A DNA stretch of 64,000 nt from Rubrivirga sp. SAORIC476 (lineage in GTDB: Bacteria; Bacteroidota; Rhodothermia; Rhodothermales; Rubricoccaceae). Below, piece after piece: positions 63,351-64,000 of this stretch (position 1 is its first letter; each line of letters opens with the position of its first letter). The notes under the pieces were generated by a model. It made no database searches, had not been told where the DNA came from, and was given only the letters and a program-made list of their open reading frames with translations. The DNA lies in assembly GCF_002283555.1 (NCBI RefSeq), contig NZ_MVOI01000006.1, forward strand, positions 62,001-126,000. Direction: 5' to 3'. The position numbers were made by a program, and so were the translations under genes.

Positions 63351-64000
63351 GTGCGTTTTACGATTCTCCTCCCCAGCGCGGAGGGCAAGGCGACCGGGGG
63401 CAACCCCCTCGCCCCCGACATGTTCGACTATCGCTCGTCGAACACGTTCAACTACTTCTCGCAACTCAACCCCGAGCGTCGAGCACTCATCGATGCGCTC
63501 CAGACCCAGGTCCGGGACGGCAGTGATGAGGACCTGGCCAAGCTCTTCGGTGTCAAGGGCGACACGCTCCAGGAGGCCGTCAGCGTAAACCTCGACGTGT
63601 ACCGCAGCCCGCTCATGGCGTCTGTGGACCGCTACGGGCCGGGTGTGATGTACGCCGCGATGGACTTCGCGGGACTGCCGACGGGCTCGCAGCGACGGCT
63701 GTTGGAGAACGGGGTCATCTTCTCGGGCCTCTTCGGTCTGCTCCGGCCCGACGACCTGATCCCGAACTACCGGCTCAAGATGGACGCCAAGGTGGAGGGC
63801 ATCGGGAAGGTGGCGAACTACTGGAAGGTGCCCCTCTCGACAGCGCTCAACGACTTGGTGGCGGGCCATGCGGTCTGGAACCTTCTGCCGGGCTCCCACG
63901 AGGCGGCTTGGGATGACGCGGGCACCTACGGCCGGATGATCCGGGTCAAGTTCTACAAGGAAGATGAGACGGGCGAGCGCACGGCCGTCTCGCATGGCGT
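63351..64000 (+). CDS. yaaA: YaaA/UPF0246 peroxide-stress protein (partial)
   Basis: An open frame from GTG 63351 to the window end gives 216 residues. It opens VRFTILLPSAEGKATGGNPL, and has LDVYRSPLMASVDRYGPGVMYAAMDFAGL, IFSGLFGLLRPDDLIPNYRLKM and YWKVPLSTAL, the YaaA pattern. YaaA limits free iron under peroxide stress in E. coli. The gene continues past the edge. Confidence 0.9.
   Translation, partial: MRFTILLPSAEGKATGGNPLAPDMFDYRSSNTFNYFSQLNPERRALIDALQTQVRDGSDEDLAKLFGVKGDTLQEAVSVNLDVYRSPLMASVDRYGPGVMYAAMDFAGLPTGSQRRLLENGVIFSGLFGLLRPDDLIPNYRLKMDAKVEGIGKVANYWKVPLSTALNDLVAGHAVWNLLPGSHEAAWDDAGTYGRMIRVKFYKEDETGERTAVSHG

Overview
The window is a GC-rich bacterial chromosome segment. Gene content and promoter style point to the Bacteroidota/Rhodothermota side of the tree, possibly a Rubricoccaceae-like marine lineage; this is an inference with no 16S rRNA to confirm it. 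Supporting signs are core promoters of the form TAnnTT(T/S)G just upstream of many start codons, a 31-residue AURKAIP1/COX24-type ribosomal protein, a DUF6090-like protein, and a short (571-residue) NuoG. No standard tRNA or rRNA gene was seen.

Layout. 1-3752: branched-chain amino acid genes (end of ilvB, ilvN, ilvC, leuC, leuD). 3753-6533: a region of small proteins, a membrane protein, rpe and a lipoprotein. 6543-14137: a complete RNA-repair locus. rtcR (sigma-54 activator with a CARF sensor) is divergent from ro60; then come eight tandem Y-RNA-like genes, rtcB, and an rtcA homologue that lacks its catalytic histidine. 14144-17695: a REP-associated transposase (RAYT) with palindromes, priA and a DUF202 protein. 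17739-22533 (minus): thrABC. 22713-31706 (minus): nuoABCDEF, a DUF4920 lipoprotein, nuoGH. 31885-37709: a metallo-beta-lactamase-fold protein, an SRPBCC protein, an M1-type peptidase, a DUF6090-like protein and purB. 38148-39987: SRP RNA, yajC, ribBA. 40065-44842: secreted proteins, a YadA-head/S74 surface protein, an ArsA-type ATPase. 44997-49080: P1B-4 metal ATPase, ridA, mnmA, a zinc-ribbon protein. 49189-55118: quinone-reductase-like protein, aldo/keto reductase, glpK, glpD, a SprT-like protein. 55119-60790: gene debris, a membrane adenylate cyclase, and a translationally coupled amidohydrolase / ECF sigma / membrane protein operon. 60791-64000: an AT-rich strip, tmRNA, a lipoprotein, a candidate structured RNA, the small ribosomal protein, a YtxH protein and the start of yaaA.

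The most notable system is the RNA-repair locus. RtcR should respond to RNA-damage ends through its CARF domain and drive a -24/-12 promoter 44-60 bases before ro60. The ro60-rtcB interval holds eight paralogous RNAs. They share a closing helix, an internal loop and a second helix that covary perfectly between copies. The copies grade from a short hairpin to circularly permuted tRNA mimics: T-arm and 3' acceptor strand first, a tetraloop joining the acceptor ends, then the 5' acceptor strand and D-arm. They lack a usable anticodon. RtcB keeps its metal and guanylylation histidines, while RtcA has Arg where the nucleotidyl-accepting His should be.

A second theme is a family of dispersed palindromes (CCGCCTCGG...CCGAGGCGG), mostly placed just after stop codons. 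Copies flank the RAYT gene, and a different perfect palindrome lies inside that gene in frame.
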